Of a DNA stretch of 64,000 bases, positions 9,360 through 17,771 are shown piece after piece. The notes below the pieces were generated by a model that saw only the letters and a program-made list of their open reading frames with translations, was not told the origin of the DNA and ran no database searches. Source of the DNA: Ectothiorhodospira shaposhnikovii. GTDB lineage: Bacteria > Pseudomonadota > Gammaproteobacteria > Ectothiorhodospirales > Ectothiorhodospiraceae. The number at the start of each line of letters is the position of its first letter. Position 1 is the stretch's first letter. Both the position numbers and the translations under genes were made by a program. The DNA lies in contig NZ_JAJMLZ010000001.1 of the NCBI RefSeq assembly GCF_022227765.1, positions 248,001-312,000 on the forward strand, read 5' to 3'.

Positions 9360-10079
9360 GTGACTCTGCAAGCCAATGACCGGATCGTGATCCTGGATAC
9401 GGAAACCACCGGCCTGGAGCCGTCCGACGGCCACCGCATCATCGAAATCGGCTGCGTGGAGATGGTGCGACGTCGCCATACCTCGCGTCATTACCACCAG
9501 TATCTGCAGCCGGACCGGGAAGTGGATGCCGGGGCGGTGGAAGTCCACGGCATCACCAACGAATTCCTCGCCGACAAGCCGCGCTTTGCCGATGTGGTGG
9601 AGGATTTCATCGAGTTTGTCCGCGGCTCGGAGCTGATCATCCACAACGCCCCCTTTGACGTGGGGTTCATCAACCACGAGCTGTCCCGGTTGGACGGGGA
9701 CTGGGGCCGGCTGGAGGATTACTGCACCATCACCGACTCCCTGGCGATGGCGCGCAAGATGCACCCGGGGCAGCGCAACAGCCTGGATGCTCTGTGCAAG
9801 CGCTACCAGATCGACAATTCGGGCCGGGAGCTCCACGGCGCATTGCTGGACGCCCGCATCCTGGCGGAGGTCTACCTGGCCATGACCGGCGGCCAGAAAA
9901 GCCTGTCCCTGGGCATGGAGTCGGAAGGGCAGGGGGGCGCCTCGGCGGATACCCGCATCCGCCGGCTACCGGTCGACCGACCCCCGCTGGCGGTCATCCG
10001 CCCCACCGAGGCGGAGCAGGAGGCCCATGAGGCCTATCTCAAGGTGCTGGCCAAGGCGGGTGAGATTCAGGCCTGGTAA
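9360..10079 (+). CDS. dnaQ: DNA polymerase III epsilon subunit (proofreading exonuclease)
   Basis: The 3'-5' proofreading exonuclease of the replicative polymerase, 239 residues, GTG start. Exo I is LDTETTGLE, Exo II is HNAPFDVGFINHE, and the Exo III-epsilon His/Asp pair is in ELHGALLDARILAEVY. The C-terminal tail, which tethers epsilon to the alpha subunit, is present (AYLKVLAKAGEIQAW). The last codons CAGGCCTGG are repeated immediately after the TAA, giving a 9-bp direct duplication across the stop. It is convergent with smpB, 18 bp apart. Confidence 0.96.
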   Translation: MTLQANDRIVILDTETTGLEPSDGHRIIEIGCVEMVRRRHTSRHYHQYLQPDREVDAGAVEVHGITNEFLADKPRFADVVEDFIEFVRGSELIIHNAPFDVGFINHELSRLDGDWGRLEDYCTITDSLAMARKMHPGQRNSLDALCKRYQIDNSGRELHGALLDARILAEVYLAMTGGQKSLSLGMESEGQGGASADTRIRRLPVDRPPLAVIRPTEAEQEAHEAYLKVLAKAGEIQAW

Positions 10080-10097
10080 CAGGCCTGGCGCCGGCGG

Positions 10098-10580
10098 TTA
10101 GCGGGTCACGGTCTTGACCACTCGGGCTTTCTCCCGTTGCCAGTCCCGCTCCTTCGAGACCGCCCGCTTGTCGTGTTCCTTCTTGCCCTTGGCCAGGCCG
10201 ATTTCCAGCTTGGCGCGGCCCCGCTTCCAGTACAGGGCCAGCGGCACCAGGGTGTACCCCTTGCGCTCCACCTGCCCGATGAGCTTGTTGAGCTCGGCCC
10301 GGTGCAGCAGCAGCTTGCGGCTGCGCATGGGGTCCGGGTGAATGTGGGTGGAGGCGGTGGCCAGCGGGGTGAGATGGGCACCGAACAGCCAGGCCTCTCC
10401 GGCCTTGATCAGGACATAGCTCTCACTGAGCTGCACCCGTCCGGCCCGAAGGCTCTTGGCTTCCCAGCCCTCCAGGGCCAGGCCGGCCTCGAAACGCTCC
10501 TCGATGAAGTATTCGTGCTTGGCCTTCTTGTTCAGGGCGATGGTGCTGCCGCCCGGGGCATTTTTTGATTTTTTGCTCAT
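10098..10580 (-). CDS. smpB: SsrA-binding protein SmpB (trans-translation)
   Basis: Binds tmRNA and delivers it to stalled ribosomes. It has 160 residues from [10 protein letters not shown], the usual size. Conserved stretches are [38 protein letters not shown] and [12 protein letters not shown], with the basic C-terminal tail. The frame extends upstream but the extra codons are not SmpB-like. No Shine-Dalgarno sequence precedes the ATG; a perfect TATAAT lies 6 bp upstream, so the mRNA may be leaderless. The gene order smpB-ratA-rnfH-bamE-recN-nadK resembles E. coli, with insertions. Confidence 0.95.
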   Translation of the reverse strand: MSKKSKNAPGGSTIALNKKAKHEYFIEERFEAGLALEGWEAKSLRAGRVQLSESYVLIKAGEAWLFGAHLTPLATASTHIHPDPMRSRKLLLHRAELNKLIGQVERKGYTLVPLALYWKRGRAKLEIGLAKGKKEHDKRAVSKERDWQREKARVVKTVTR

Positions 10581-10586
10581 CGGGCG

Positions 10587-10592
10587 ATTATA
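10587..10592 (-). promoter_or_regulatory. Consensus -10 element (TATAAT) of smpB
   Basis: A perfect TATAAT on the minus strand. With standard -10 to +1 spacing, transcription would begin at about base 10580, which is the A of the smpB ATG. No good -35 hexamer is visible at 16-18 bp spacing, so strength is uncertain. Confidence 0.5.
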
Positions 10593-10747
10593 AACGAGCT
10601 GTCTGATCCAATGGACTGCCGACATTCGTTTTCCAGTGGCCCTTTTGCCGTGTGCGATACCCGGGGATGTGCGACCGGAAACCGCCGGACGTTGAGCCGT
10701 GGCGGTAAATTCCGCAAAATGCGCCGATCGCGTGGGGGAAACCATCA

Positions 10748-12139
10748 ATGAGAAGAGAAAGCTCGATTCATGGCCAGTGGTCCTCGAAGCTGGTCTTCAT
10801 CCTGGCGGCCACCGGTTCGGCCGTCGGCCTGGGCAACATCTGGCGTTTTCCCTACATCGCCGGAGAGAACGGCGGCGGCGCCTTCGTGCTCATCTATCTG
10901 GCCTGCATCCTGCTGATCGGCCTGCCCATCATGATGGCGGAGATCGCGTTGGGCAGACGGGGCCGGCAGAGTCCCATCAACACCATGGCCACCTTGTCCC
11001 GGGAGGAAGGACTGCATCGGGCCTGGGGGTTCGTCGGCTGGCTCGGCGTGGCGGCGGGCTTCATCATCCTCTCCTACTACAGCGTGATCGCGGGCTGGTC
11101 CCTGTCCTACGTCTTCAGGGCCGCGGGCGGCGCTTTCACCGGTCTGGATGCCGACGGGGTCAGGGGCATGTTCAACGCCCTGGTGAGCGATCCGGAGCGG
11201 CTGCTGGCCTGGCATACCCTGTTCATGATCATGAATGTCCTGGTGGTGGCCCGAGGGGTGCGTTCGGGGCTTGAGAAGGCGGTCAAGTTCCTCATGCCCG
11301 CACTGTTCGGCTTGCTGCTGTTGCTGGTGGGCTATTCCATGAGCCAGGGTCACTTCATGGAGGGGGTCAGTTTCCTGTTCAAGCCGGACTGGAGTGAGGT
11401 GAGCGGTGACACCATCCTGCTGGCCATGGGGCAGGCCTTCTTCACCCTGAGCCTGGGCATGGGCGCCATCATGATCTACGGCTCCTATCTGAGTTCCAAG
11501 GCTTCCATCCTCAAGACGTCCGCCACGGTGGTGTCGGCGGATACCGCCGTGGCCCTGCTGGCCGGTCTGGCCATCTTCCCCATCGTCTTTGCCAGCGGTC
11601 TGGCGCCCGGTGAAGGTCCCGGTCTGATCTTCATCACCCTGCCCATGGCCTTTGCGGAGATGCCGGGTGGGCTGATCTTCGGCACCCTGTTCTTCCTGTT
11701 GCTGGTCACCGCGGCCTGGACCTCGTCCATTTCCCTGATGGAGCCGGCGGTGGCCTGGTTGGTGGAGAACCGGGGCTTTGACCGGCCCATGGCAGCGGTG
11801 ATCGTGGGCGGCATTGCCTGGTTCCTGGGGTTGGGGACCATCCTGTCATTCAGCCTCTGGTCCAATCCCATCGGCTTCAGCCTGACCATCGGCGGCGAGG
11901 CCACCTTCATCGGCGGCACTCTGTTCGAGATGGCCGATTACCTGACTTCCAACATCATGCTGCCCCTGGGGGGGCTGCTGATTGCCCTGTTCGTGGGCTG
12001 GCGGATGACCCAGCGTTCCGTGGAGGATGAGCTGGGCCTGCACAGCCGGGTACTTTTCAAGGCATGGTATTATGTGCTGCGCTTCGCCGCCCCGATCGGC
12101 ATCCTGCTGGTCTTCCTCAAGGCGGTCAATCTCATCTGA
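10748..12139 (+). CDS. Sodium-dependent transporter, NSS/SNF family
   Basis: Na+-coupled amino-acid or amine symporter of the neurotransmitter:sodium symporter (LeuT) family, 463 residues with about 11-12 membrane helices. The hallmark TM1 region is present: [18 protein letters not shown] with the unwound, ion-binding segment, followed by [16 protein letters not shown] at 10748. The substrate cannot be told from sequence. It is inserted between smpB and ratA, neighbours in E. coli, and is transcribed toward ratA with a 16-bp gap, so it may share a transcript. Confidence 0.9.
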   Translation: MRRESSIHGQWSSKLVFILAATGSAVGLGNIWRFPYIAGENGGGAFVLIYLACILLIGLPIMMAEIALGRRGRQSPINTMATLSREEGLHRAWGFVGWLGVAAGFIILSYYSVIAGWSLSYVFRAAGGAFTGLDADGVRGMFNALVSDPERLLAWHTLFMIMNVLVVARGVRSGLEKAVKFLMPALFGLLLLLVGYSMSQGHFMEGVSFLFKPDWSEVSGDTILLAMGQAFFTLSLGMGAIMIYGSYLSSKASILKTSATVVSADTAVALLAGLAIFPIVFASGLAPGEGPGLIFITLPMAFAEMPGGLIFGTLFFLLLVTAAWTSSISLMEPAVAWLVENRGFDRPMAAVIVGGIAWFLGLGTILSFSLWSNPIGFSLTIGGEATFIGGTLFEMADYLTSNIMLPLGGLLIALFVGWRMTQRSVEDELGLHSRVLFKAWYYVLRFAAPIGILLVFLKAVNLI

Positions 12140-12155
12140 TAACCAGGGGAGCTTC

Positions 12156-12593
12156 ATGCCTTCCATAAGTCGTCATGCGCTGGTGCCCTACACGCCCAAG
12201 GAGATGTTTGATCTGGTGAACGACGTGGCGGCCTATCCGCGCTTTCTGCCGGGTTGCCGCAGCTCCGCGGTGCTGTTCGCCAATGAGGATGAGGTGAAGG
12301 CCAGCATCGAGCTGGCCAAGGGTGCCGTGCGCAAGTCGTTCACCACCCGCAACCGCCTGCAGCGCAACAAGATGATCGAGATGCGCCTGGTGGAGGGGCC
12401 GTTCCGGCATCTGGAAGGCTTCTGGCGCTTCGATGCCATGAGCGATACCGCCAGCCGGGTCTCCCTGGACCTGGAATTCGAGTTCTCCAACCGGATCATG
12501 AGCATGGCCTTTGGCCCGGTGTTTCACCAGATCGCCAACACCCTGGTGGATTCCTTCGTCAAGCGGGCGAGGGAGGTCTACGGTGTCCGATGA
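12156..12593 (+). CDS. ratA: RatA-family START/coenzyme Q-binding protein
   Basis: Small START/Bet-v-1-fold protein of the RatA/COQ10 family, 145 residues. Motifs are SRHALVPYTPKEMFDLVNDV, YPRFLPGC and the C-terminal GPVFHQIANTLVDSFVKRA. E. coli RatA was reported to block 70S ribosome formation, while COQ10 homologues bind ubiquinone; which applies here cannot be decided, so the toxin label is doubtful. ATG with AGGGGAG upstream. Its stop overlaps the GTG of rnfH, the conserved ratA-ratB pair. Confidence 0.9.
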   Translation: MPSISRHALVPYTPKEMFDLVNDVAAYPRFLPGCRSSAVLFANEDEVKASIELAKGAVRKSFTTRNRLQRNKMIEMRLVEGPFRHLEGFWRFDAMSDTASRVSLDLEFEFSNRIMSMAFGPVFHQIANTLVDSFVKRAREVYGVR

Positions 12594-12897
12594 ACGTCTC
12601 CGGGTGGAGGTGGCCTACGCCCGCTCCGACCAGCAGTGGGTGCTGGAAGTGTCCCTGCCCCAGGGGGCGACGGTGGAAGATGCCATCCGTCAGTCCGGTA
12701 TCCTGGACAAGGTGCCGGAGATCGACCTGGCGGTGAACAAGGTCGGTGTCTATGGCAAACTCGCCAAGCTCAATGCCGCGCTCCATCATCGCGACCGGGT
12801 GGAGATCTACCGGCCGTTGATCGCGGATCCCAAGCAGGTGCGCAAGAAGCGCGCCGCCGAAGGGAAGGTCATGAAGAAGGGCGCCGGGGAGGCCTGA
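12583..12897 (+). CDS. rnfH: RnfH-family ubiquitin-like protein (RatB)
   Basis: Small beta-grasp (ubiquitin-like) protein, 104 residues, function not established. The core is VEVAYARSDQQWVLEVSLP, then GATVEDAIRQSGI, and VGVYGKLAKLNAALHHRDRV with EIYRPLIADPKQVRKKRA at the C-terminus. GTG start with GGGAGG about 7 bp upstream, chosen because it begins the conserved domain and overlaps the ratA stop. A basic Lys/Arg-rich tail ends the protein. No rnf genes are present in the window despite the name. Confidence 0.9.
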   Translation: MSDERLRVEVAYARSDQQWVLEVSLPQGATVEDAIRQSGILDKVPEIDLAVNKVGVYGKLAKLNAALHHRDRVEIYRPLIADPKQVRKKRAAEGKVMKKGAGEA

Positions 12898-12923
12898 TCG
12901 CCTCCCCGGCATGCCGGGATCGA

Positions 12924-13265
12924 CTATGTTTGCGCCACTTCCCGCAAGCCGCTGTCCTCAATCCTCGACACCAGGCCGTCTTCGAAGAAGATGATGACCC
13001 GTCGATGCACCGCCGTGCCGTTCCCTGGACGATGGTAGTACACGTAATCCCATCGGCCATCGCCCTGGAAGGGGTCCCTCAACAGCGGCTCTCCCAGCAG
13101 AAATCGGACCTGTCGTTGGGTCATGCCGATCTGAACCTGTTCCAGTCGGCTCTCCTCAATGGCATTGCCCTGTTGCACGTCCGGCCGGTGCACGGACAGC
13201 AGTCCGCTGCCGCAACCCTGCAGTAATCCGCCAATGAGGATAGAATAAAGAATCAGTCTTGCCAT
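12924..13265 (-). CDS. bamE: Outer membrane assembly lipoprotein BamE
   Basis: Lipoprotein subunit of the BAM complex that inserts beta-barrel proteins in the outer membrane, 113 residues. The signal peptide MARLILYSILIGGL ends in the lipobox LQGC. The SmpA/OmlA fold is recognised by NAIEESRLEQVQIGMTQRQV, FLLGEPLLRDPF and DGRWDYVYYH. The start at 13265 places the lipobox correctly; the frame continues upstream without a signal sequence. Divergent from fur, a common arrangement in gammaproteobacteria. A possible -10 (TAGAAT on the minus strand at 13328-13333) lies about 60 bp upstream. Confidence 0.94.
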   Translation of the reverse strand: MARLILYSILIGGLLQGCGSGLLSVHRPDVQQGNAIEESRLEQVQIGMTQRQVRFLLGEPLLRDPFQGDGRWDYVYYHRPGNGTAVHRRVIIFFEDGLVSRIEDSGLREVAQT

Positions 13266-13372
13266 AATTGCGTCCTGTAGGCCGTGAGTTGCAAGATGGG
13301 CCACGTTCCGAAAACCAATAGCGCGGGATTCTACACCAGGTGTCGGATCATCTCGCATGGAGATCAACTCCC

Positions 13373-13813
13373 ATGGAAACCCAAGAGCTCAAGAAGGCCG
13401 GACTCAAGGTAACGCTTCCCCGCGTGAAGATCCTGCAGATCCTGGAGACTGCGGAAGACCACCATATGAGCGCCGAGACCATTTATCGCCAGCTGTTGTC
13501 GGCGGGCGAGGAGATCGGTCTGGCAACGGTCTACCGGGTGCTGACCCAGTTCGAGGCGGCCGGCCTGGTCAGTCGTCATCATTTCGAGGGCAATCAGGCC
13601 GTGTTCGAGCTGGAGCGCGGACGTCATCATGATCACATCGTCTGCGTGAAATGCGGGCGCGTGGATGAGTTCGTGGACCCGATCATAGAAGAACGCCAGA
13701 GGGCGATTGCCGACAAGCTGGGGTACACCATCCAGGACCATGCCCTGATCATCTACGGTGAGTGCAGTCAGGGCGGTTGCCCCAAAAAGCAGGCGGCCGA
13801 CGGCGCGGATTGA
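13373..13813 (+). CDS. fur: Ferric uptake regulator Fur
   Basis: Fe(II)-dependent DNA-binding repressor, 146 residues from METQELKKAG. The winged helix has LKVTLPRVKILQIL, then IGLATVYRVLTQFEAAGLV as recognition helix. The metal-binding region has RGRHHDHIVCVKCGRVDEF and a second Cys pair in GECSQGGCPKK. I saw no convincing Fur box in the 107-bp intergenic region with bamE, so autoregulation is not supported. Its TGA abuts the stop of the convergent recN gene, forming TGATCA with no spacer. Confidence 0.95.
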   Translation: METQELKKAGLKVTLPRVKILQILETAEDHHMSAETIYRQLLSAGEEIGLATVYRVLTQFEAAGLVSRHHFEGNQAVFELERGRHHDHIVCVKCGRVDEFVDPIIEERQRAIADKLGYTIQDHALIIYGECSQGGCPKKQAADGAD

Positions 13814-15484
13814 TCAACTGGTTGCTGCCCGGGTGATCATTTCCCGGGCATGGGCCAGGCTCTGTTCGGTGATCTCGACGCCACCGAGCATCCTGGCCAG
13901 CTCCTGTACCCGGTGCTCGTCCGCCAGTGAGCGGATGCGCGTGGTGGTATGGTCCTTGCCTTTGTGCTTCTTCACCTGCAGGTGCCGGTGGGCCTGGGCC
14001 GCCACCTGAGGCAGATGGGTCACGCACAGCACCTGCCGATGCCCGCCCAGGCTGCGCAGCTGACGTCCCACCACTTCGGCCACGCCGCCGCCGATCCCCG
14101 TATCCACTTCGTCGAAGACCAGGGTGGCGATGGGCAGAGCGTGGGCCGCGATCATCTGGATGGCCAGGCTGATGCGGGAGAGTTCACCGCCGGAGGCCAC
14201 CTTGGCCAGGGGTTGGAGGGGTTGCCCCGGGTTGGCGCTGACCAGAAATTCCACCCGATCCATGCCGTGGGCCGATGGCTGTCCCCTGCCGTCATCCTCC
14301 ACGCTGCAGGCGAACCGTCCGCCTTCCATGCCCAGCGCCTGCATGGCCTGGGTGACGGCCTCCGAGAGTCTTTCCGCCGCCCGGCGGCGGGCGTCCGAGA
14401 GTTCGGCTGCCTGACGCAGGCAGGTTTGCAGCGCCTGTTCCACCGCCCGGGTGAGCGCCTCCAGGTTTTCACCGCCTTCCTCCAGTCGGCCCAGTTCCGT
14501 TTCCAGTGTTTCCAGCAGGCGGGGCAGGGCCGTGGGGTCCACCCGGTGCTTGCGGGCCAGATCCTGGACGGCGGCCAGGCGGGATTCGAGGAAATTCAGC
14601 CGTGCCGGATCCATGTCCATGCCGTCGGCATAGCGGCGCAGCCAGTCGGCGGCCTCGCGGATCTGTATCTGGGCGGCCGCCAACAGCTCCCTAGGTTCCG
14701 CCAGACGGCTGTCCAGGGACTGTAGATGTTCGATGTCGGTGCAGAACCGTCCCACCACGGATTCGGCGCTGCCGTCGGCTTCATAGAGGCCCTGGTAGGC
14801 GGTTTCGGCCATCTCCAGCAGGCGCCCGGCATGGGCCAGGCGGCCGTGTTCTTCCTCGATCCGTTCCAGTTCCCCCTCCGCCAGGTCCAGGGCCCTGAGT
14901 TCGTCGGTCTGGAATCGCAACAGGTCCCGGCGGGCCGCCCTGGCTTCGCCGTCCTCGCTCAGTTCCGCCAGGCGTCGGGCGGCCTTCTGCCAGGTGCCGT
15001 GATCACGGGCCATGGCGGCGAGTCGCTCCGGGTGGTCGGCGTAGTCGTCCAGGATGCGGCGCTGGACTTCCCGTCGCAGCAGGGACTGATGGGCATGCTG
15101 CCCATGGATGTCCACCAGCATCTCGCCCAGGGACTTGAGGGATTGGAGGGTCACCGCCGAACCGTTGATCCAGGCTCGGCTCTTGCCGTCCCGGGCGATG
15201 ACCCGCCGGATCAGGCATTCTTCCGTGTCCAGGTCCTGTGACTCCAGCCAAGCGCGGGCCTCCGCCTCCCGGCTGATGTCGAAGCGGGCGCTGATCTCGG
15301 CCCGTTCCGCGCCGTGGCGCACGGTGGTGCTGTCGGCCCGGTCGCCCAGTACCAGGCCCAGGGCATCCACCAGGATGGATTTGCCCGCCCCGGTTTCCCC
15401 GGTCAGCGCGGTCATGCCCGTGGACAGGTCCAGGGTCAGTTCATCGACGATGGCGAAATCTCGGATCTGGATGTGGGTCAGCAC
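13814..15484 (-). CDS. recN: DNA repair ATPase RecN
   Basis: SMC-like ATPase for double-strand-break repair, 556 residues, GTG start (MLTHIQIRDFAIVDEL). Walker A is GETGAGKSIL, the ABC signature is VASGGELSRISLAIQ and Walker B is LVFDEVDTGIGG. The central part is the two-strand coiled coil, rich in Glu, Ala and Leu. A LexA-like box 108 bp upstream suggests SOS control, as in E. coli. The gene lies downstream of nadK on the same strand with a 129-bp gap. Confidence 0.95.
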   Translation of the reverse strand: MLTHIQIRDFAIVDELTLDLSTGMTALTGETGAGKSILVDALGLVLGDRADSTTVRHGAERAEISARFDISREAEARAWLESQDLDTEECLIRRVIARDGKSRAWINGSAVTLQSLKSLGEMLVDIHGQHAHQSLLRREVQRRILDDYADHPERLAAMARDHGTWQKAARRLAELSEDGEARAARRDLLRFQTDELRALDLAEGELERIEEEHGRLAHAGRLLEMAETAYQGLYEADGSAESVVGRFCTDIEHLQSLDSRLAEPRELLAAAQIQIREAADWLRRYADGMDMDPARLNFLESRLAAVQDLARKHRVDPTALPRLLETLETELGRLEEGGENLEALTRAVEQALQTCLRQAAELSDARRRAAERLSEAVTQAMQALGMEGGRFACSVEDDGRGQPSAHGMDRVEFLVSANPGQPLQPLAKVASGGELSRISLAIQMIAAHALPIATLVFDEVDTGIGGGVAEVVGRQLRSLGGHRQVLCVTHLPQVAAQAHRHLQVKKHKGKDHTTTRIRSLADEHRVQELARMLGGVEITEQSLAHAREMITRAATS

Positions 15485-15561
15485 GGTCGGGATTCGCGGT
15501 TGGGGGTTATGGGCATGTCGAGGGTGACGGCCCGGGTCACCGTGAGAGGGTAAAGAGTAAA

Positions 15562-15583
15562 TCTCCCCGAAGGAAGGGGGGAG
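15562..15583. other. Short GC-rich hairpin between nadK and recN
   Basis: CTCCCC and GGGGAG arms flank a 9-10 base purine-rich loop. Read on the minus strand (nadK to recN) it is followed by ATTTACTCTTT, a poor U-tract, so it could be a weak terminator of nadK or a leader stem for recN. Confidence 0.3.
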
Positions 15584-15592
15584 CAGGGATTT

Positions 15593-15612
15593 TATTGTAT
15601 GTTTGAACAGTG
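15593..15612 (-). promoter_or_regulatory. LexA (SOS) box candidate of recN
   Basis: On the minus strand the 20-mer contains CTGT-N8-ACAA inside an AT-rich stretch in an otherwise GC-rich region, one mismatch from the LexA core CTGT-N8-ACAG. A TACAAT -10-like hexamer overlaps its right half. It lies between the nadK stop and the recN GTG, where a regulator of recN should act. Confidence 0.55.
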
Positions 15613-15613
15613 C

Positions 15614-16495
15614 TCAGGGTTGTTCCCCCCAGCCCAGTTTCACCCTCAGGATCTGCAGGTAGTCATAGCCGGTGGGGTGGATCAGACGCAGTTTGCGGGG
15701 TTTGGGCTCGATCACGATCCGGTCCAGAGGCTCCATGTCAAAGGTGTCCTGGCCATCGAAGGCCACCTGGGCCAGGGTGCGGCTATGCTCGTTGACGGCG
15801 ATCTCGATGCGGTTGCCGGCGGGGACCACCAGGGGGCGATTGCTCAGTCCATGGGGGCAGATCGGCACCATGACCACGGCCTCCAGGCAGGGAGAGAGAA
15901 TGGGGCCGCCGCCCGACAGGGCATAGGCGGTGGAGCCGGTGGGGGTGGCCACCACCATGCCGTCGGCCCGCTGGGTGTTGACGAAACGGCCGTTGATCCA
16001 GGTGTCGAACTCGATCATGCGCACGGCGTCACGAATGTGCATGACCACATCGTTCAGGGCATCCTGGGCCGCCACCACGTCATCCCCCCGCATCAGGCGG
16101 GCATGCAGCATGCTGCGTCGGTCCTCCACATAAAGACCGGACAGGATCTCGTCCAGCCGCCCCAGCATCTCGTGAGGGGAGACGTCCACCAGGAAGCCCA
16201 GGCGACCCGCATTGACACCCAGCAGCGGTACCTCGGCATCCGCCAGGGTACGGGCCGCGCCCAGGAAGGTGCCGTCACCACCCACCACGATGGCCAGGTC
16301 CGCTTCGGCGGCCATGTGTGCCCGTGTCACCGGCTCACCGGCGGAGGTGTCATCCAGCCAGGGCAGCACGCTGTCATCCAGGAGGATGCGGCGCTGATGG
16401 TGCTGCAGATGCCCGATCAGGGCCTCCAGGATGTGTCCCAGGCGCTGTTCCTGGGTCTTGGCAATGATGCCGATGGTGTGGAAAGAAGGATTCAT
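15614..16495 (-). CDS. nadK: NAD kinase
   Basis: Phosphorylates NAD+ to NADP+ in the cytoplasm, 293 residues, the typical length. The nucleotide-binding GGDGTFLGAAR motif is near residue 75, and the second signature is DGMVVATPTGSTAYALSGGG. The start is MNPSFHTIGII. It is transcribed away from hrcA across a 120-bp divergent region containing CIRCE and lies upstream of recN, as in E. coli. Confidence 0.95.
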   Translation of the reverse strand: MNPSFHTIGIIAKTQEQRLGHILEALIGHLQHHQRRILLDDSVLPWLDDTSAGEPVTRAHMAAEADLAIVVGGDGTFLGAARTLADAEVPLLGVNAGRLGFLVDVSPHEMLGRLDEILSGLYVEDRRSMLHARLMRGDDVVAAQDALNDVVMHIRDAVRMIEFDTWINGRFVNTQRADGMVVATPTGSTAYALSGGGPILSPCLEAVVMVPICPHGLSNRPLVVPAGNRIEIAVNEHSRTLAQVAFDGQDTFDMEPLDRIVIEPKPRKLRLIHPTGYDYLQILRVKLGWGEQP

Positions 16496-16580
16496 GCAGG
16501 GGATTATGGTGGAAATGCGTGGCGGGTGGCGAGTGCCGGCAGGCTAGCCACCCGCCGTTTCCTTGAGTAACATGCGGTGT

Positions 16581-16607
16581 CTGGCACTCACACTCAACGA
16601 GTGCCAG
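16581..16607 (+). promoter_or_regulatory. CIRCE operator upstream of hrcA
   Basis: A perfect inverted repeat CTGGCACTC-N9-GAGTGCCAG, the geometry and sequence of the CIRCE element bound by HrcA (consensus TTAGCACTC-N9-GAGTGCTAA). It ends 8 bp before the hrcA ATG, so HrcA binding would repress its own gene and perhaps the divergent nadK. No clear -35/-10 pair is seen. Confidence 0.92.
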
Positions 16608-16615
16608 GGTGGACC

Positions 16616-17674
16616 ATGAAGACATCCCCGACAACACAATCTCAGGCTCTTTCCGAACGTGCCCGGCTGCTGCTGCGGGCGCTGGTGGAGAGCTATGTGC
16701 GCGACGGACAGCCGGTGGGCTCCCGTACCCTGGCTCGTACCGCCGGTCTGGATCTCAGTCCCGCCTCCATCCGCAATGTCATGGCGGATCTGGAAGACCT
16801 CGGGCTGGTCAGCTCTCCTCATACCTCGGCGGGACGGATTCCCACCTCCCTGGGTTATCGCCTGTTCGTGGATTGCCTGCTGGAAGTCAAACCCCTGGAC
16901 AGTGCCGAGGTGCGCGCGCTCAAGCAGCGCCTTACCCCCGACATGGACACCAAGGCCCTGGTGGAGTCCGCTTCGGACCTGCTTTCGGCCATCACCCAGA
17001 TGGCCGGGATGGTCAGGGTGCCGCGGCGGGATCATGCCGCCCTCAGTCAGATCGAGTTTCTCAAACTGTCCGGGCGCCAGGTGCTGGCGATCCTGGTGAT
17101 GAACAAGCGGGAAGTACAGAACCGCATCCTGGAGCTGGAGCGGGAGTATTCCCACGCCGAGCTGCAGCAGATGGCCAATTATCTCAATCAGCATCTGGCC
17201 GGGCGCGACCTGCGACAGGCCCGGGAGCAGGTGCTCAAGGAGATGAAGGCTGTCCGCGAGCACATGAACACCCTCATGCTGGCCGCCATCGAGCTGGGCG
17301 AAAAGGCCTTTTGCGACGACGAGGGCGGCGATGATCTGGTCTTTGCCGGTCAGATCCACCTCATGGACTACGCGGAACTTTCCAGCGTGGAGAAATTGCG
17401 CAACCTGTTCGAGGCCTTCAACGAAAAAAGGCAGTTGCTCACCCTGCTGGACAGTTGCATCAGTGCCGAGGGGGTCCAGATCTTCATCGGCCAGGAGTCG
17501 GGGCATCAGGTGCTCGATGACTGCAGCGTGGTCACGGCTCCCTACAGCGTGGGCGGCCGGATCGTGGGCGTGCTGGGGGTGATCGGCCCCACCCGCATGG
17601 CCTACGAACGCATCATTCCGGCGGTGGACATCACCGCCAGGCTGCTGGGCGCGGCCTTGAATTCCCGTAACTGA
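16616..17674 (+). CDS. hrcA: Heat-inducible transcription repressor HrcA
   Basis: Repressor that binds CIRCE and is kept active by GroEL in studied species, 352 residues from MKTSPTTQ. The N-terminal winged helix has [20 protein letters not shown], then VGSRTLAR and [17 protein letters not shown], followed by [17 protein letters not shown]. The C-terminal part has [20 protein letters not shown]. An upstream in-frame GTG-type extension (16577) would cover the CIRCE element and is rejected. It is first in the cluster hrcA-grpE-dnaK-dnaJ, the order known from Xanthomonas. Confidence 0.95.
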   Translation: MKTSPTTQSQALSERARLLLRALVESYVRDGQPVGSRTLARTAGLDLSPASIRNVMADLEDLGLVSSPHTSAGRIPTSLGYRLFVDCLLEVKPLDSAEVRALKQRLTPDMDTKALVESASDLLSAITQMAGMVRVPRRDHAALSQIEFLKLSGRQVLAILVMNKREVQNRILELEREYSHAELQQMANYLNQHLAGRDLRQAREQVLKEMKAVREHMNTLMLAAIELGEKAFCDDEGGDDLVFAGQIHLMDYAELSSVEKLRNLFEAFNEKRQLLTLLDSCISAEGVQIFIGQESGHQVLDDCSVVTAPYSVGGRIVGVLGVIGPTRMAYERIIPAVDITARLLGAALNSRN

Positions 17675-17684
17675 AGTCCCACAT
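17656..17684 (+). promoter_or_regulatory. Possible sigma-32 promoter for grpE
   Basis: CTTGAAT, 14 bp, then TCCCACAT, which matches 6 of 8 positions of the sigma-32 -10 (CCCCATNT) with good spacing. It overlaps the last codons of hrcA. Transcription would begin close to the hairpin at 17695, so that hairpin could be a leader structure instead of a terminator. Confidence 0.4.
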
Positions 17685-17694
17685 ACGAAGGCAT

Positions 17695-17732
17695 GCCCTC
17701 ACCGGGTCATCAGCGGTGAGAGGGGCTTTTTT
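17695..17732 (+). terminator. Rho-independent terminator after hrcA
   Basis: GCCCTCACCG and CGGTGAGAGGGGC arms (a 2-base bulge) around a 9-base loop, followed by TTTTTT. It lies 21 bp past the hrcA stop and 40 bp before grpE, and would separate hrcA from grpE unless read through. Confidence 0.75.
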
Positions 17733-17771
17733 GCCGAATACACCAAAGACATGAGCAGATCGGAGTTTTCC

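Noticed and set aside
12156-12897. ratA-rnfH as a type II toxin-antitoxin pair
   Set aside because: Both are conserved housekeeping-type proteins; the arrangement is not typical of toxin-antitoxin systems.
13266-13372. Fur box between bamE and fur
   Set aside because: No match to the 19-bp Fur palindrome is visible.
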